64,000 nt of DNA from Pseudomonas sp. BSw22131 (lineage in GTDB: Bacteria > Pseudomonadota > Gammaproteobacteria > Pseudomonadales > Pseudomonadaceae): assembly GCF_026810445.1 (NCBI RefSeq), contig NZ_CP113949.1:1488001-1552000 (forward strand), given 5' to 3'. Shown in pieces: positions 25,792 to 36,611 of this stretch. Within the stretch, counting starts at the first letter, position 1. Every line of letters starts with the position of its first letter. The notes under the pieces were generated by a model. It did no database searches. It was not told where the DNA came from and saw only the letters and a program-made list of their open reading frames with translations. Both the position numbers and the translations under genes were made by a program.

Positions 25792-26637
25792 ATGACCCTC
25801 GAAAATCTTTCGTGCCAGAAAAGCTTCGGCGGCTGGCACAAGCGTTACAAGCATCACTCAGACGTGCTCGGCTGCGACATGAGCTTTGCTGTTTACCTGC
25901 CGCCACAAGCGGAGCAGGGCGGCAAGCTCCCGGTCGTGTATTGGTTGTCCGGACTGACATGTACCGATGAAAACTTCATGCAAAAAGCCGGTGCCCACCG
26001 CATCGCCGCTGAGCTGGGTTTGATCATCGTGGCGCCCGACACCAGTCCGCGTGGCCCCGAGGTACCAGACGACGCCGACAAAGCCTGGGACTTCGGGCTA
26101 GGCGCCGGGTTTTACCTGAACGCCACTCAACAGCCGTGGGCGCGGCATTACCGCATGCACGATTATGTGGTTAGCGAATTGCCCGCGCTGGTTGAGGCGC
26201 ATTTCCCGGCATCCGAGGCCCGCAGCGTGAGCGGTCATTCGATGGGCGGTCACGGGGCATTGGTGTGTGCGTTACGCAATCCAGGGCGTTACCTCGCGGT
26301 TTCTGCGTTCTCTCCGATTACCAATCCAATGGATTGTCACTGGGGGCAGAAAGCGTTCTCGCACTATCTGGGTGAGGACCGTGCACGCTGGCGAGAATGG
26401 GACAGCTGCGCTTTGATTGCTGGCGCCACCGAGAAACTGCCTATTCTGGTGGATCAAGGTGACCGGGATGACTTTCTGGCGACTCAGCTTAAGCCCGAGG
26501 CGCTGATTCAGGCCGCGAAAGCTGCCGATCATCCTCTTGAACTGCGATTGCAGCCGGGCTACGACCATAGCTACTTCTTCATCGCCAGTTTCATCGAAGA
26601 CCACCTGCGACATCACGCGCGTGCCTTGTTGGGCTAA
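25792..26637 (+). CDS. fghA: S-formylglutathione hydrolase
   Basis: A serine esterase that releases formate and glutathione from S-formylglutathione, completing formaldehyde detoxification begun by AdhC. The start at ATG 25792 ([15 protein letters not shown]) gives 281 residues, the family length. The in-frame upstream extension runs through the repeat and is unlikely. The alpha/beta hydrolase nucleophile is in [10 protein letters not shown] near residue 148. The catalytic His is in [10 protein letters not shown]. Confidence 0.96.
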   Translation: MTLENLSCQKSFGGWHKRYKHHSDVLGCDMSFAVYLPPQAEQGGKLPVVYWLSGLTCTDENFMQKAGAHRIAAELGLIIVAPDTSPRGPEVPDDADKAWDFGLGAGFYLNATQQPWARHYRMHDYVVSELPALVEAHFPASEARSVSGHSMGGHGALVCALRNPGRYLAVSAFSPITNPMDCHWGQKAFSHYLGEDRARWREWDSCALIAGATEKLPILVDQGDRDDFLATQLKPEALIQAAKAADHPLELRLQPGYDHSYFFIASFIEDHLRHHARALLG

Positions 26638-26661
26638 TGTCGGACAAAGTAGGTAGAATCA

Positions 26662-26689
26662 CGCCCTGACTTTTTCAGGGCGTTTTTTT
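26662..26689 (+). terminator. Terminator-like hairpin abutting the ispF start codon
   Basis: CGCCCTGA (26662-26669) pairs perfectly with TCAGGGCG (26675-26682), loop CTTTT, followed by seven T (26683-26689). The ATG of ispF is the very next base. There is no Shine-Dalgarno between the hairpin and the start. It should end the adhC-fghA transcript, and any ispF message would need initiation at or inside the hairpin. A TAGAAT -10-like box at 26654-26659 could support that. Confidence 0.8.
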
Positions 26690-27163
26690 ATGCGTATTGG
26701 CCACGGCTACGATGTGCACCGTTTCGCTGGAGGCGACTTCATTACCTTGGGCGGGGTGCGGATTGCCCACACGTACGGTCTGCTTGCTCATTCTGATGGT
26801 GATGTGCTTTTGCATGCGTTGAGCGATGCCTTGCTGGGCGCCGCCGCTTTGGGCGATATCGGCAAGCATTTCCCTGACACCGACCCGCAGTTCAAGGGCG
26901 CAGACAGCCGTGTCCTGTTGCGCCATGTCCTCAAGCAGGTCCAGGCCAAAGGCTGGAAGGTCGGCAATGTCGACGCCACCATTGTGGCCCAGGCGCCGAA
27001 GATGGCCCCGCACATCGAGGCGATGCGTGCCCTGATTGCCGCTGATCTGCAGGTCGATGCCGATCAGGTCAACGTCAAAGCCACCACTACTGAAAAACTG
27101 GGTTTTACTGGTCGTGAAGAAGGTATTGCGGTGCATGCCGTTGCGCTGTTGATTGCCGCATGA
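26690..27163 (+). CDS. ispF: 2-C-methyl-D-erythritol 2,4-cyclodiphosphate synthase
   Basis: IspF cyclises CDP-methylerythritol phosphate with loss of CMP in the MEP pathway. The 157-residue protein starts [12 protein letters not shown], with metal ligands Asp8 and His10 and the third ligand in LLAHSDGDV (His42-type). The family ending [11 protein letters not shown] is present. The start codon is not in doubt, because the motif begins at residue 1, yet it directly follows a terminator hairpin with no ribosome-binding site. The stop overlaps the truD ATG. Confidence 0.97.
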   Translation: MRIGHGYDVHRFAGGDFITLGGVRIAHTYGLLAHSDGDVLLHALSDALLGAAALGDIGKHFPDTDPQFKGADSRVLLRHVLKQVQAKGWKVGNVDATIVAQAPKMAPHIEAMRALIAADLQVDADQVNVKATTTEKLGFTGREEGIAVHAVALLIAA

Positions 27164-28205
27164 CCGAACTCGAATTGTTAGGCCCGTGTGCCTATGGCGA
27201 TGCTTTGGGCAGTGCGGTCCTGAAAGCCAGTGCTGAAGATTTTCAAGTCGATGAGGTGCTGGACATCCCGTTGTCCGGTGACGGCGAACACTTGTGGCTG
27301 TGGGTAGAAAAGCGCGGTCTCAATACCGAAGAAGCTGCGCGTCGCCTTGCCAAAGCTGCCGGTGTGCAACTGCGTACCGTCAGTTATGCGGGTTTGAAAG
27401 ACCGTCAGGCGCTGACCCGCCAATGGTTCAGTATTCAGTTGCCGGGCAAAGCCGATCCAGATTTGTCCGCCGCTGAAAATGACACACTGAACATCCTCAA
27501 GAGCACTCGCCATAAGCGCAAATTGCAACGTGGCGCTCACGCGGCCAATGGCTTCACGTTGCGCCTGACCCAGTTGCACGCCGACCACGCTGCACTGGAT
27601 GCGCGCCTTGAGTTGATCAGGCAACACGGCATTCCCAATTACTTCGGTGGCCAGCGTTTCGGATATGAAGGCGGTAACGTAGGTGAAGCGCGTCAATACG
27701 CCGAACGTAAAGCCTTGCCCGAGCAACGCCATGTGCGTTCGCGATTGCTGTCGACTGCGCGCAGTTATCTGTTTAATCAGGTTCTTGCGGCGCGGGTAAG
27801 CGATGGCAGTTGGCAGCGTGCTCAGGTGGGCGATCTACTGGCCTTTACCGATAGCCGTAGTTTTTTTCCGGCGGGCGAAGCGGAATGCAGCGATCCACGT
27901 CTGGCGATCCTTGACCTGCATCCCACCGGACCACAATGGGGCGCAGGCGATTCGCCCGCGTCAGGCGCCACCGCAGCCCTTGAAAACCGGGTCGTGGGCC
28001 AGGAGCCGGCGCTTCGTGACTGGTTGATAAGAGCCGGGATGGAGCACGAACGGCGCATCCTTCGGCTGCCCATTGCGCAGTTGACGTGGCATTATCCCGA
28101 GCCTGACATTCTGCAACTGGAATTCGTCCTGCCGCCCGGATGCTTCGCCACTGTTTTTGTGCGCGAACTCATTGATCTGGCGCCGGTGGGGCAGACGGAC
28201 AGCTC

Positions 28206-28218
<13 letters not shown>
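27160..28218 (+). CDS. truD: tRNA pseudouridine(13) synthase TruD
   Basis: TruD isomerises U13 in tRNA-Glu. The 352-residue protein has the catalytic Asp81 in [20 protein letters not shown] near residue 160, and the TRUD insertion domain in the middle. ATG 27160 overlaps the ispF stop by 4 bases, and its 3' end overlaps surE by 13 bases, so ispF-truD-surE-pcm behave as one operon. This is a complete family member, unlike the pseudouridine-synthase-like protein at 46.6 kb. Confidence 0.96.
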
Positions 28219-29632
<1,414 letters not shown>

Positions 29633-29822
29633 CGCTGGTTTGCCCCGCGCACTGAATTCTTGCTGACGCCGTCTGTCTACAGGCTGTCATTTTGACTCTT
29701 CATAAGGTCAGGACGCGTGAATTCGCAACATCGAGTATCTGCTCCAGTTATCGTTTAGCTGCCAGTCGTTAGTACGGCACAATAGGCAGCTTAAATTCAG
29801 TCACCAGTAAAGGGAGTGGCGG

Positions 29823-30701
29823 GTGAGTCTCACAGTCATTCGGCAGCGTATGTCTTCAACAAGTTTTCAGCGGCTGGTGACTGGCATTGCCCTCAGTGTC
29901 ATGTTGGTCGGCTGTTCCAGTTCCCCGTCAGGCGGTGTTCGCGTCGTTGATCGCAACGGTAAGCCGGTCGCGCCGCAGCGCCAGCCCGTCACTACCGGCC
30001 AATATGTGGTCAAGCGTAGTGATACCCTGTTTTCCATTGCGTTTCGTTACGGCTGGGACTGGAAAGCACTGGCTGCACGCAACAACATTCCTGATCCGTA
30101 CACGATTCATGTAGGCCAGACGATTCGCTTCGATGGTCGCTCGTCGGGTAGCGTGGCCTCGGCCCCGACGGCTACCAGACAGACTACAACCAGCACCTCG
30201 ACGTCTAACTCGCCGTCCGGCTCGCTCAAGACCACCGTTATTTCGCGACCAATCGGTGTGACCCCAGTGGTTGCGCCTTCTGTTGCATCCACGCCTACGG
30301 TGACGCCGGTCGCTGCTGGCGTGAAGTCATCCAGTGGCTGGGCGTGGCCAACTAATGGAGTTTTGATCGGAAAATTTTCTTCAAACGGGAGTTTGAATAA
30401 AGGAATTGATATCGCCGGGGATTTGGGACAGCCTGTTTTGGCTGCGTCTGATGGCTCGGTGGTGTACGCCGGGAGTGGCTTGCGGGGCTATGGCGAGCTG
30501 ATCATCATCAAACACAGCGATACCTACGTCAGTGCTTACGGTCATAACCGTAGGTTGTTGGTTCGGGAGGGGCAGCAGGTCAAGGTCGGGCAAACAATTG
30601 CCGAGATGGGGTCGACGGGTACTGACCGGGTGAAACTGCATTTTGAGATTCGCCGACAGGGTAAACCTGTAGATCCTCTGGAATTTTTGCCGCGTCGTTG
30701 A
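29823..30701 (+). CDS. nlpD: LysM/M23 lipoprotein NlpD
   Basis: An outer-membrane lipoprotein that in E. coli activates the amidase AmiC for daughter-cell separation. The start is GTG 29823 behind AGGGAG, giving 292 residues. The lipobox VMLVGC puts the lipidated Cys at 31. One LysM domain (about 57-100) binds peptidoglycan, a Ser/Thr-rich linker follows, and a LytM/M23 domain fills about 190-288. The metal-site motifs are degenerate (NKGIDIAG, KLHFEI), as expected for an activator rather than a peptidase. In this genus, rpoS promoters are known to lie inside nlpD. Confidence 0.94.
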   Translation: MSLTVIRQRMSSTSFQRLVTGIALSVMLVGCSSSPSGGVRVVDRNGKPVAPQRQPVTTGQYVVKRSDTLFSIAFRYGWDWKALAARNNIPDPYTIHVGQTIRFDGRSSGSVASAPTATRQTTTSTSTSNSPSGSLKTTVISRPIGVTPVVAPSVASTPTVTPVAAGVKSSSGWAWPTNGVLIGKFSSNGSLNKGIDIAGDLGQPVLAASDGSVVYAGSGLRGYGELIIIKHSDTYVSAYGHNRRLLVREGQQVKVGQTIAEMGSTGTDRVKLHFEIRRQGKPVDPLEFLPRR

Positions 30702-30710
30702 TCAGTTGTC

Positions 30711-30740
30711 AGCCTGTTCCTGCCGTAGAGGGAACAGGCT
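30711..30740 (+). promoter_or_regulatory. Perfect hairpin in the rpoS leader
   Basis: AGCCTGTTCC (30711-30720) is the exact reverse complement of GGAACAGGCT (30731-30740), with a 10-base loop TGCCGTAGAG. It lies between the nlpD stop and rpoS, 66 bases before the rpoS ATG, and has no T run. It would form in any rpoS mRNA that starts inside nlpD. A CAGGGA word (30751-30756) follows shortly after and could be an Rsm-type contact. Confidence 0.7.
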
Positions 30741-30805
30741 CAAGCGTTGCCAGGGAAACAGGCGTCGCTAGAGCTTGAGGTCGAACTCACCAAAGGACTA
30801 TAACA

Positions 30806-31810
30806 ATGGCTCTCAGCAAAGAAGCGCCGGAGTTTGACATAGACGATGAAGTTCTCCTTATGGAGCACGCAATCGTCCTGGATTCTGCATCGGACGAGAA
30901 ACCAGCTACACCTTCTGTTCGTGCAAAGACCAAAAACTCCACAGCGCTCAAGCAACATAAGTACATCGACTACACAAGGGCGCTCGACGCCACTCAGCTG
31001 TACCTCAACGAAATCGGTTTCTCCCCCTTGCTGTCCCCGGAAGAGGAAGTTCACTTTGCGCGCTTGTCGCAGAGCGGATGCCCTGCCGGGCGCAAACGCA
31101 TGATCGAGAGTAACTTGCGACTGGTGGTGAAAATCGCCAGGCGCTATGTCAATCGCGGCCTTTCGCTGCTTGACCTGATTGAAGAGGGCAATCTTGGCCT
31201 GATCCGCGCGGTCGAAAAATTCGACCCTGAACGCGGTTTCCGCTTCTCCACCTACGCGACGTGGTGGATACGTCAGACCATCGAACGCGCCATCATGAAC
31301 CAGACCCGGACGATCCGGTTGCCGATTCATGTGGTCAAAGAACTCAACGTCTACCTGCGCGCCGCGCGGGAGTTGACGCAAAAACTCGATCACGAACCAT
31401 CCCCCGAAGAGATCGCCAATCTGCTCGAAAAACCGGTCGGTGAGGTCAAGCGCATGCTGGGCCTGAACGAGCGTGTTTCGTCGGTCGATGTGTCCCTTGG
31501 GCCGGACTCCGACAAAACCCTACTGGATACGCTGACCGATGATCGTCCTACGGATCCGTGCGAGCTGCTACAGGATGACGATCTTTCGCAAAGCATCGAT
31601 CAGTGGCTCTCCGAGCTGACCGAAAAGCAGAGAGAAGTCGTGGTGCGTCGTTTTGGTCTGCGCGGGCACGAGAGCAGTACGCTGGAGGACGTAGGCCTGG
31701 AGATCGGTCTGACGCGTGAGCGCGTTCGGCAGATCCAGGTTGAGGGTCTCAAGCGGCTGCGGGAGATTCTTGAAAAGAATGGCTTGTCGAGCGAGTCACT
31801 GTTCCAGTGA
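30806..31810 (+). CDS. rpoS: RNA polymerase sigma factor RpoS
   Basis: The stationary-phase and general stress sigma factor, 334 residues, full length. Region 1.2/2 runs from about 55 to 160 and includes [17 protein letters not shown] and the -10 recognition segment [18 protein letters not shown]. Region 3 is at about 170-240. Region 4 has the helix-turn-helix [21 protein letters not shown] near residue 295. A good ribosome-binding site (AAAGGA) precedes ATG 30806. It is next to rsmZ, which controls the Rsm post-transcriptional network. Confidence 0.98.
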   Translation: MALSKEAPEFDIDDEVLLMEHAIVLDSASDEKPATPSVRAKTKNSTALKQHKYIDYTRALDATQLYLNEIGFSPLLSPEEEVHFARLSQSGCPAGRKRMIESNLRLVVKIARRYVNRGLSLLDLIEEGNLGLIRAVEKFDPERGFRFSTYATWWIRQTIERAIMNQTRTIRLPIHVVKELNVYLRAARELTQKLDHEPSPEEIANLLEKPVGEVKRMLGLNERVSSVDVSLGPDSDKTLLDTLTDDRPTDPCELLQDDDLSQSIDQWLSELTEKQREVVVRRFGLRGHESSTLEDVGLEIGLTRERVRQIQVEGLKRLREILEKNGLSSESLFQ

Positions 31811-31844
31811 ACCGCTGAACGCTTTACTCATCGAAGCAGCTGAA

Positions 31845-31870
31845 AGCCCCGATCCGTCGGGGCTTTTTTT
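31845..31870 (+). terminator. rpoS terminator
   Basis: AGCCCCGA (31845-31852) pairs with TCGGGGCT (31857-31864) around TCCG, followed by a run of T (31864-31870). This is a strong intrinsic terminator 35 bases past the rpoS stop. Confidence 0.9.
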
Positions 31871-31974
31871 CGCCTGACGTTCAGGTGTCACGATTTTTCC
31901 ATAGCGGGTTTGTACGTCGACACGACAGAGCTCTTTTACGTCGAGCAATCGGTCCCGCATAAAGTTACACAGCA

Positions 31975-32034
31975 TGTAAGTCATCGCTTACTCGTCGTGT
32001 AAGTCATGGCGATATTATTGCGCGGATGTAAGTC
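31975..32034 (+). promoter_or_regulatory. GacA upstream activating sequence and half-site array of rsmZ
   Basis: TGTAAG-TCATCG-CTTACT at 31975-31992 matches the known GacA box TGTAAG-N6-CTTACA at 11 of 12 defined positions. TGTAAGTC recurs at 31998-32005 and 32027-32034, giving three direct copies. The full dyad lies about 175-190 bases upstream of the inferred rsmZ start, the distance reported for rsmZ in other Pseudomonas. Whether the two extra half-sites bind GacA is unknown. Confidence 0.85.
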
Positions 32035-32130
32035 TATAATTGCGTAGGAATATACCTAACTCAATGATTATAAAGGCTATTTAAAGAAGGCTTTCGGTGG
32101 GTCAGGTATTTTTTTGAAAGGTTTGGGAAG

Positions 32131-32158
32131 TTGCTTGCAGCGCTCAAATCACTAATAT
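32131..32158 (+). promoter_or_regulatory. rsmZ promoter
   Basis: TTGCTT (32131-32136) and TAATAT (32153-32158) are separated by 16 bases and would start RNA near 32165-32167, exactly where the conserved rsmZ sequence begins. The good -10 and fair -35 fit an activator-dependent sigma-70 promoter. Confidence 0.7.
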
Positions 32159-32166
32159 CAGGACTG

Positions 32167-32297
32167 TGTCGAGGGATCGACGCAAGCGGTCAAGGAAGAC
32201 TGCTCAAGGACATCGCAGGATGCGATTCATCAGGATGATGAGAAGGATTAAAGGGATTAAGGAAAAAATGTGGGCGGGTCATACCGCCCCTTTTTTT
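32167..32297 (+). ncRNA. rsmZ: Small regulatory RNA RsmZ (RsmA/RsmE-sequestering)
   Basis: RsmZ titrates RsmA/CsrA-family translational repressors under GacS/GacA control. About 130 bases are recognised by position (rpoS-rsmZ-fdxA) and structure. There are eight GGA motifs. Four sit in the loops of short stems: GTCGA/TCGAC around GGGA, GTC/GAC around AAGGAA, ATCGCA/TGCGAT around GGA, and CATCA/TGATG around GGA. The others are in A-rich linkers (AAGGAC, AAGGAT, AGGGAT, AAGGAA). The RNA ends at a GGGCGG/CCGCCC hairpin (32272-32289) and seven T. Confidence 0.92.
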
Positions 32298-32369
32298 CGT
32301 CTGCAGAAAAGTAGTCCCGCAGGCGGCACAAAGGGCACTTTATGTGCCCTTTGCGGTGTCGGCTCGGGA

Positions 32370-32693
32370 TCAGCGCTCCAGGTCGGCGATCTTGCCGGTT
32401 TTGCCATCCCATTCCTTTGCATCTTCCAGCGGGTCTTTGCGCTCGGTGATGTTCGGCCAGATGTCGGCCAGCTCTGTGTTAAGGGCGATGAAGTTCTCCA
32501 TGCCAGCGGGCACTTCGTCTTCAGAGAAAATCGCGTTGGCCGGGCACTCAGGCTCACACAGCGCGCAGTCGATGCACTCGTCCGGGTGAATCACCAGGAA
32601 GTTCGGGCCTTCGTAAAAGCAGTCCACCGGACACACTTCTACGCAGTCGGTGTACTTGCACTTGATGCAGTTGTCGGTGACGACGAAGGTCAT
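32370..32693 (-). CDS. fdxA: 7Fe-8S ferredoxin FdxA
   Basis: A low-potential electron carrier with one 3Fe-4S and one 4Fe-4S cluster, 107 residues. The cluster motifs are [14 protein letters not shown] near the N-terminus and [12 protein letters not shown] near residue 40, followed by the long C-terminal extension usual for Azotobacter/Pseudomonas ferredoxin I. It converges on rsmZ. A palindrome AAAGGGCAC/GTGCCCTTT (32330-32352) lies just past its stop and may end the transcript, although no clear T run follows. Confidence 0.96.
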   Translation of the reverse strand: MTFVVTDNCIKCKYTDCVEVCPVDCFYEGPNFLVIHPDECIDCALCEPECPANAIFSEDEVPAGMENFIALNTELADIWPNITERKDPLEDAKEWDGKTGKIADLER

Positions 32694-32934
32694 TTCTAAT
32701 TCTCTCCTCAGGCGGCGGTAGCGAAACCCTGGACACGGGCTGCTAGGTTCGGGAAGTCCCCCGGCCGTTCAACACTCAGCTTTTGCCAAGGGCGCCGCGG
32801 GCATTTGCCCTGCTGCACGTCCCTAGGCCCTGGTTCGCTGCGTCTGAACGCGGCTCGGTTGTTCTGTGAGCCCAGGCTAAAAGCCCACAGCATCTCAAAC
32901 CGCGCGGGATTCTAGCAGCTTGTTACGATTCCCG

Positions 32935-35514
32935 TTAGAGCCGCGTTTGCAAGGCGTACAACAACTCCAGCGCCTGGCGGGGCGTCATGTCGTCGACTTT
33001 GACCTTCGACAGCTCTTCAAGGACCGGGTGCGGCAAACTTGCAAATAGATCGCTTTGCATGGGAATCGGCGGCTTGCCTGGTTTGGCTTTGGGCTGTTCA
33101 TGCGGCAGGCTGGTGGTCTCCAGCCGTTGCAGATGCTCTTTCGCACGCCCGATGACTTTGGCAGGGACGCCCGCCAATTGCGCGACGGCAAGCCCGTAAC
33201 TCTGGCTCGCCGGCCCCGGCAAGACGCGGTGAAGAAACACGATCCGCTCGTTGTGCTCAGTTGCATTGAGGTGAACGTTGGCGACCAGTGGCTCACTTTC
33301 AGGCAATACAGTGAGCTCGAAGTAGTGGGTCGCGAACAGGGTGTAAGCGCGCAGTTGCGCCAGACACTCCGCTGCTGCCCACGCCAGCGACAGGCCGTCA
33401 AAGGTGCTGGTGCCGCGTCCCACTTCGTCCATCAGCACCAGGCTTTTGTCGGTGGCGTTGTGCAGAATGTTGGCGGTTTCGCTCATTTCCACCATGAACG
33501 TCGACCGCCCGCCAGCAAGGTCATCGCTGGAGCCGATGCGGGTAAAGATCCGGTCGACCAGCGACAGCTCGCAGCTGGCAGCCGGCACATAGCTGCCGAT
33601 ATGCGCCAGCAGTACGATCAATGCGGTCTGGCGCATGTAGGTCGATTTACCGCCCATGTTCGGACCGGTGATGACCAGCATGCGCGTGTTGTCGTCCAGG
33701 GCCAGATCGTTGGCAACGAAGGGCGACGCAAGCACTTGCTCAACCACCGGATGGCGGCCTTGCTCGATGCGCAGACACGGTTCATCGACGAACCGTGGGC
33801 AGTTCAGGTCCAGATTCAGCGCGCGCTCGGCGAGATTGCTCAGCACATCCAGCTCGGCGAGAGCCGAAGCGGTGTCTTGCAGCGGTGCAAGGTGGCCAAT
33901 CAGGTCTTCCAGCAGCGCTTCATAGAGCATCTTCTCGCGCGCCAAAGCCCGGCTCTTGGCTGACAACGCCTTGTCTTCGAACGCTTTCAGTTCCGGGGTG
34001 ATAAAGCGCTCGGCGCCCTTGAGCGTCTGGCGCCGGATGTAATCGGCCGGCGCCTGTTCGGCTTGTTTGCTTGGCAGTTCGATGAAGTAGCCATGCACAC
34101 GGTTGTAGCCCACTTTCAGATGCGACAGGCCAGTGCGCGCCTTCTCTCTGGCTTCAAGGTCGATCAGGAACTGGCCTGCGTTTTCGCTCAGCGATTGCAG
34201 TTCGTCCAGTTCGGCGTCGTAACCGGTTTTAAGCACACCGCCATCTCGGATAACGGCGGGTGGATTATCGTTGATTGCGCGTTGCAACAGATCCGCGAGT
34301 TCCGGGTAGGTGCTCGCGGTGAGTGCCAGCTGCTGTAAGTGCGGTGTATCCAGCTCTGTCATCGCCAGTTGCAGCTCAGGCAGAGCGCCCAGTGCATCAC
34401 GCAGCCGTGCGAGGTCGCGGGGACGGGCGTTGCGCAAGCCGATCCGAGCAAGAATCCGCTCGATGTCGCCGATCTCTTTCAGCTGCGGCTGCAAGTGCTC
34501 GAAGCGGTAACGCTCCAGCAGGCAGGTGATCGATTGCTGGCGGGCCTGAAGTACGCTCAGGTCGCGCAATGGGCGATTGAGCCAGCGTGTAAGAAGACGT
34601 GTACCCATCGCGGTCTGACAGCGGTCCACCACCGATTGCAAGGTATTGTCGCGACCGCCAGACAGGTTGGTGTCCAGCTCAAGGTTACGTCGGCTTGCGC
34701 CATCCAGCACAACGGTGTCGTCCAGACGCTCGTGTCGCAGGCTGCGCAGGTGGGGCAGGGCCGTGCGCTGGGTTTCCTTGGCGTAACCCAGCAGGCAGCC
34801 CGCTGCGCCGATAGCCAGCGTCAGGTTTTCGCAACCGAAGCCTTTGAGGTCTTGGGTCGAAAACTGCTGACACAGGCTTTTGTGTGCGGAGTCGCGCTCA
34901 AAGTCCCAGGGAGCTCGGCGGCGCGAACCACGACGTTTCTCGGCAGGCAGACCCTGCGGCCAGTCATCAGGTATCAGCAACTCGACCGGATTGATCCGCT
35001 CCAGCTCTGCCAGCAGATTCTCCCAGCCCTTGATCTCAAGCACGCTGAAATTACCGCTGGTGATGTCCAGGACTGCCAGCCCGAAAAGGCGCTCATCGCC
35101 GAGCACGGCAGCGATGAGATTGTCACGGCGCTCGTCGAGTAGCGCCTCGTCGCTCACCGTTCCTGGCGTGATGATCCGTACGACCTGTCGGTCCACCGGG
35201 CCTTTGCTGGTAGCCGGATCGCCGATCTGCTCGCAGATCACAACCGACTCGCCGAGCTTGACCAGTTTCGCCAGGTAGCCTTCCGCCGCGTGATAAGGAA
35301 TGCCACACATCGGGATGCTCTGACCCGCTGACTGACCGCGGGCCGTCAGGGTGATATCCAGCAGCTTGGCGGCTTTTTTTGCGTCTTCGTAGAAGATTTC
35401 GTAGAAGTCGCCCATGCGATAAAACATCAACTGGTCAGGATGCTGATTTTTCAGCTTCCAGTACTGTTGCATCATGGGCGTGTGTGCGGAGAGATCGGAA
35501 ATTGCTTTATTCAT
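32935..35514 (-). CDS. mutS: DNA mismatch repair protein MutS
   Basis: MutS recognises mismatches and recruits MutL. I choose the start at 35514 ([19 protein letters not shown]), giving 859 residues. An in-frame extension to 35670 has no family similarity. The mismatch-reading Phe-x-Glu motif is in [12 protein letters not shown] near residue 40. Connector, lever and clamp domains follow. The ATPase has Walker [14 protein letters not shown] near residue 617 and [12 protein letters not shown]. The C-terminal tail is full length. It is divergent from the 48-residue gene and cinA. Confidence 0.97.
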   Translation of the reverse strand: MNKAISDLSAHTPMMQQYWKLKNQHPDQLMFYRMGDFYEIFYEDAKKAAKLLDITLTARGQSAGQSIPMCGIPYHAAEGYLAKLVKLGESVVICEQIGDPATSKGPVDRQVVRIITPGTVSDEALLDERRDNLIAAVLGDERLFGLAVLDITSGNFSVLEIKGWENLLAELERINPVELLIPDDWPQGLPAEKRRGSRRRAPWDFERDSAHKSLCQQFSTQDLKGFGCENLTLAIGAAGCLLGYAKETQRTALPHLRSLRHERLDDTVVLDGASRRNLELDTNLSGGRDNTLQSVVDRCQTAMGTRLLTRWLNRPLRDLSVLQARQQSITCLLERYRFEHLQPQLKEIGDIERILARIGLRNARPRDLARLRDALGALPELQLAMTELDTPHLQQLALTASTYPELADLLQRAINDNPPAVIRDGGVLKTGYDAELDELQSLSENAGQFLIDLEAREKARTGLSHLKVGYNRVHGYFIELPSKQAEQAPADYIRRQTLKGAERFITPELKAFEDKALSAKSRALAREKMLYEALLEDLIGHLAPLQDTASALAELDVLSNLAERALNLDLNCPRFVDEPCLRIEQGRHPVVEQVLASPFVANDLALDDNTRMLVITGPNMGGKSTYMRQTALIVLLAHIGSYVPAASCELSLVDRIFTRIGSSDDLAGGRSTFMVEMSETANILHNATDKSLVLMDEVGRGTSTFDGLSLAWAAAECLAQLRAYTLFATHYFELTVLPESEPLVANVHLNATEHNERIVFLHRVLPGPASQSYGLAVAQLAGVPAKVIGRAKEHLQRLETTSLPHEQPKAKPGKPPIPMQSDLFASLPHPVLEELSKVKVDDMTPRQALELLYALQTRL

Positions 35515-35763
35515 CAGTGGCTTAGGCAAATTCGTTAGGAGATTGGGGCAAAGACGCGGCGCCCGACGGGAATACCACCTACGTGGGCCGTCGACATGTC
35601 CGATTGCTTTTGCGATGGGGGCAAGGTTACCACGCACGCTTGCGGGCCGCAGAGTCCGGTCAATCGTCACCCTTCATTTCAAATCGATATTTCCCGGGTG
35701 AACCTGTCTAGGCTGTCGACACCGCCATCGAATACCGTATGGCTCATATCAAAAGGACTTTGT

Positions 35764-35910
35764 ATGAAAAGAAAACGTGCACGTGATTCGGCTAACGGCC
35801 GTTTCATTCCTCTGGAAGAGGCCAAGCGTCGCCCTAACGAAACTGTCGTTGAATCTGTCAGAAAACCCTGCCCTCAAAAACTTCGCACCCAAGAAGAAGA
35901 GCCTGCATAA
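35764..35910 (+). CDS. Small basic protein of unknown function
   Basis: A 48-residue open frame starting at ATG 35764 with a good AAAAGGA ribosome-binding site 6 bases upstream. The product begins MKRKRARDSANGRFIPLEE and is rich in Lys, Arg and Glu, with no membrane segment or signal peptide. A single Cys occurs in RKPCPQK. It lies between divergent mutS and cinA. I do not recognise a domain. The strong RBS and tidy stop 114 bases before cinA suggest a real gene, but small size limits confidence. Confidence 0.6.
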   Translation: MKRKRARDSANGRFIPLEEAKRRPNETVVESVRKPCPQKLRTQEEEPA

Positions 35911-36024
35911 GTGCGCTCCTCGCAATGGACAAGGGCGACTGTCAATCCGAGCCGTACACCAGGCTCTGCCTGGTGTACGGTATCGGGCTTACGCACACAT
36001 ACAGGCTCATACAGGAGCAACCTC

Positions 36025-36525
36025 GTGGATGAGATTACGCAATTGGCAACTGACCTGGGCAGGGCATTGCAGCGTAGTGACGCTCAGGTCGCGACTGCCG
36101 AGTCCTGCACTGGCGGTGGGATTGCTGAGGCAATCACCCGCATTGCCGGAAGCTCGGCATGGTTCGAGGCGGGCTATGTGACCTACTCCAACGCTCAAAA
36201 GACTCGTCAGCTAAACGTACCGAGTGATTTGTTTCAGTCCGTGGGTGCCGTCAGTCGGGAAGTGGTAGAAACCATGGTCCTTGGTGCGCTGGAAAAAAGC
36301 GGCGCTCGATTCGCCGTTGCCGTGAGCGGCATTGCCGGACCGGGCGGTGGCTCGCAAGACAAACCGGTAGGCACTGTATGGATTTGCTGGGGTTCAGGCG
36401 AACAACGGGTGTCCAGTCGCTGTCAGTTTGACGGTAACCGGGATGCAGTCCGTCACCAGACAGTGAAGGCTGCACTGGAGGGGCTCATAAAGCTGGCCTC
36501 CGGAAAAATAGCAGATCGGGGGTAG
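36025..36525 (+). CDS. pncC: Nicotinamide-nucleotide amidase (CinA C-terminal domain family)
   Basis: PncC deamidates NMN to nicotinate mononucleotide in NAD salvage. The stand-alone domain is often annotated cinA. The start is GTG 36025 ([15 protein letters not shown]) after CAGGAG, giving 166 residues. The further upstream in-frame start lacks family similarity. The active-site Ser region [15 protein letters not shown] is near residue 30, and [20 protein letters not shown] is near 105. The N-terminal MoeA-like domain of full-length CinA is absent, as in other Pseudomonas. It is followed by recA. Confidence 0.94.
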   Translation: MDEITQLATDLGRALQRSDAQVATAESCTGGGIAEAITRIAGSSAWFEAGYVTYSNAQKTRQLNVPSDLFQSVGAVSREVVETMVLGALEKSGARFAVAVSGIAGPGGGSQDKPVGTVWICWGSGEQRVSSRCQFDGNRDAVRHQTVKAALEGLIKLASGKIADRG

Positions 36526-36552
36526 GCGAGCGTGAAACCCTGTGGAATAATA

Positions 36553-36568
36553 CTGGCTACTTATACAG
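36553..36568 (+). promoter_or_regulatory. LexA (SOS) box upstream of recA
   Basis: CTGGCTACTTATACAG fits CTG-N10-CAG with an AT-rich core and lies 44 bases before the recA start. It overlaps the expected promoter position, so recA should be repressed by LexA and induced by DNA damage. recX probably shares this control. Confidence 0.85.
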
Positions 36569-36611
36569 TTATATCGGCCGTCAGGCCCCAATTGATTACG
36601 TGAGGACTTCA

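Noticed and set aside
35515..35670. In-frame N-terminal extension of MutS
   Set aside because: The added 52 residues lack MutS similarity, and the usual start [17 protein letters not shown] is well placed.
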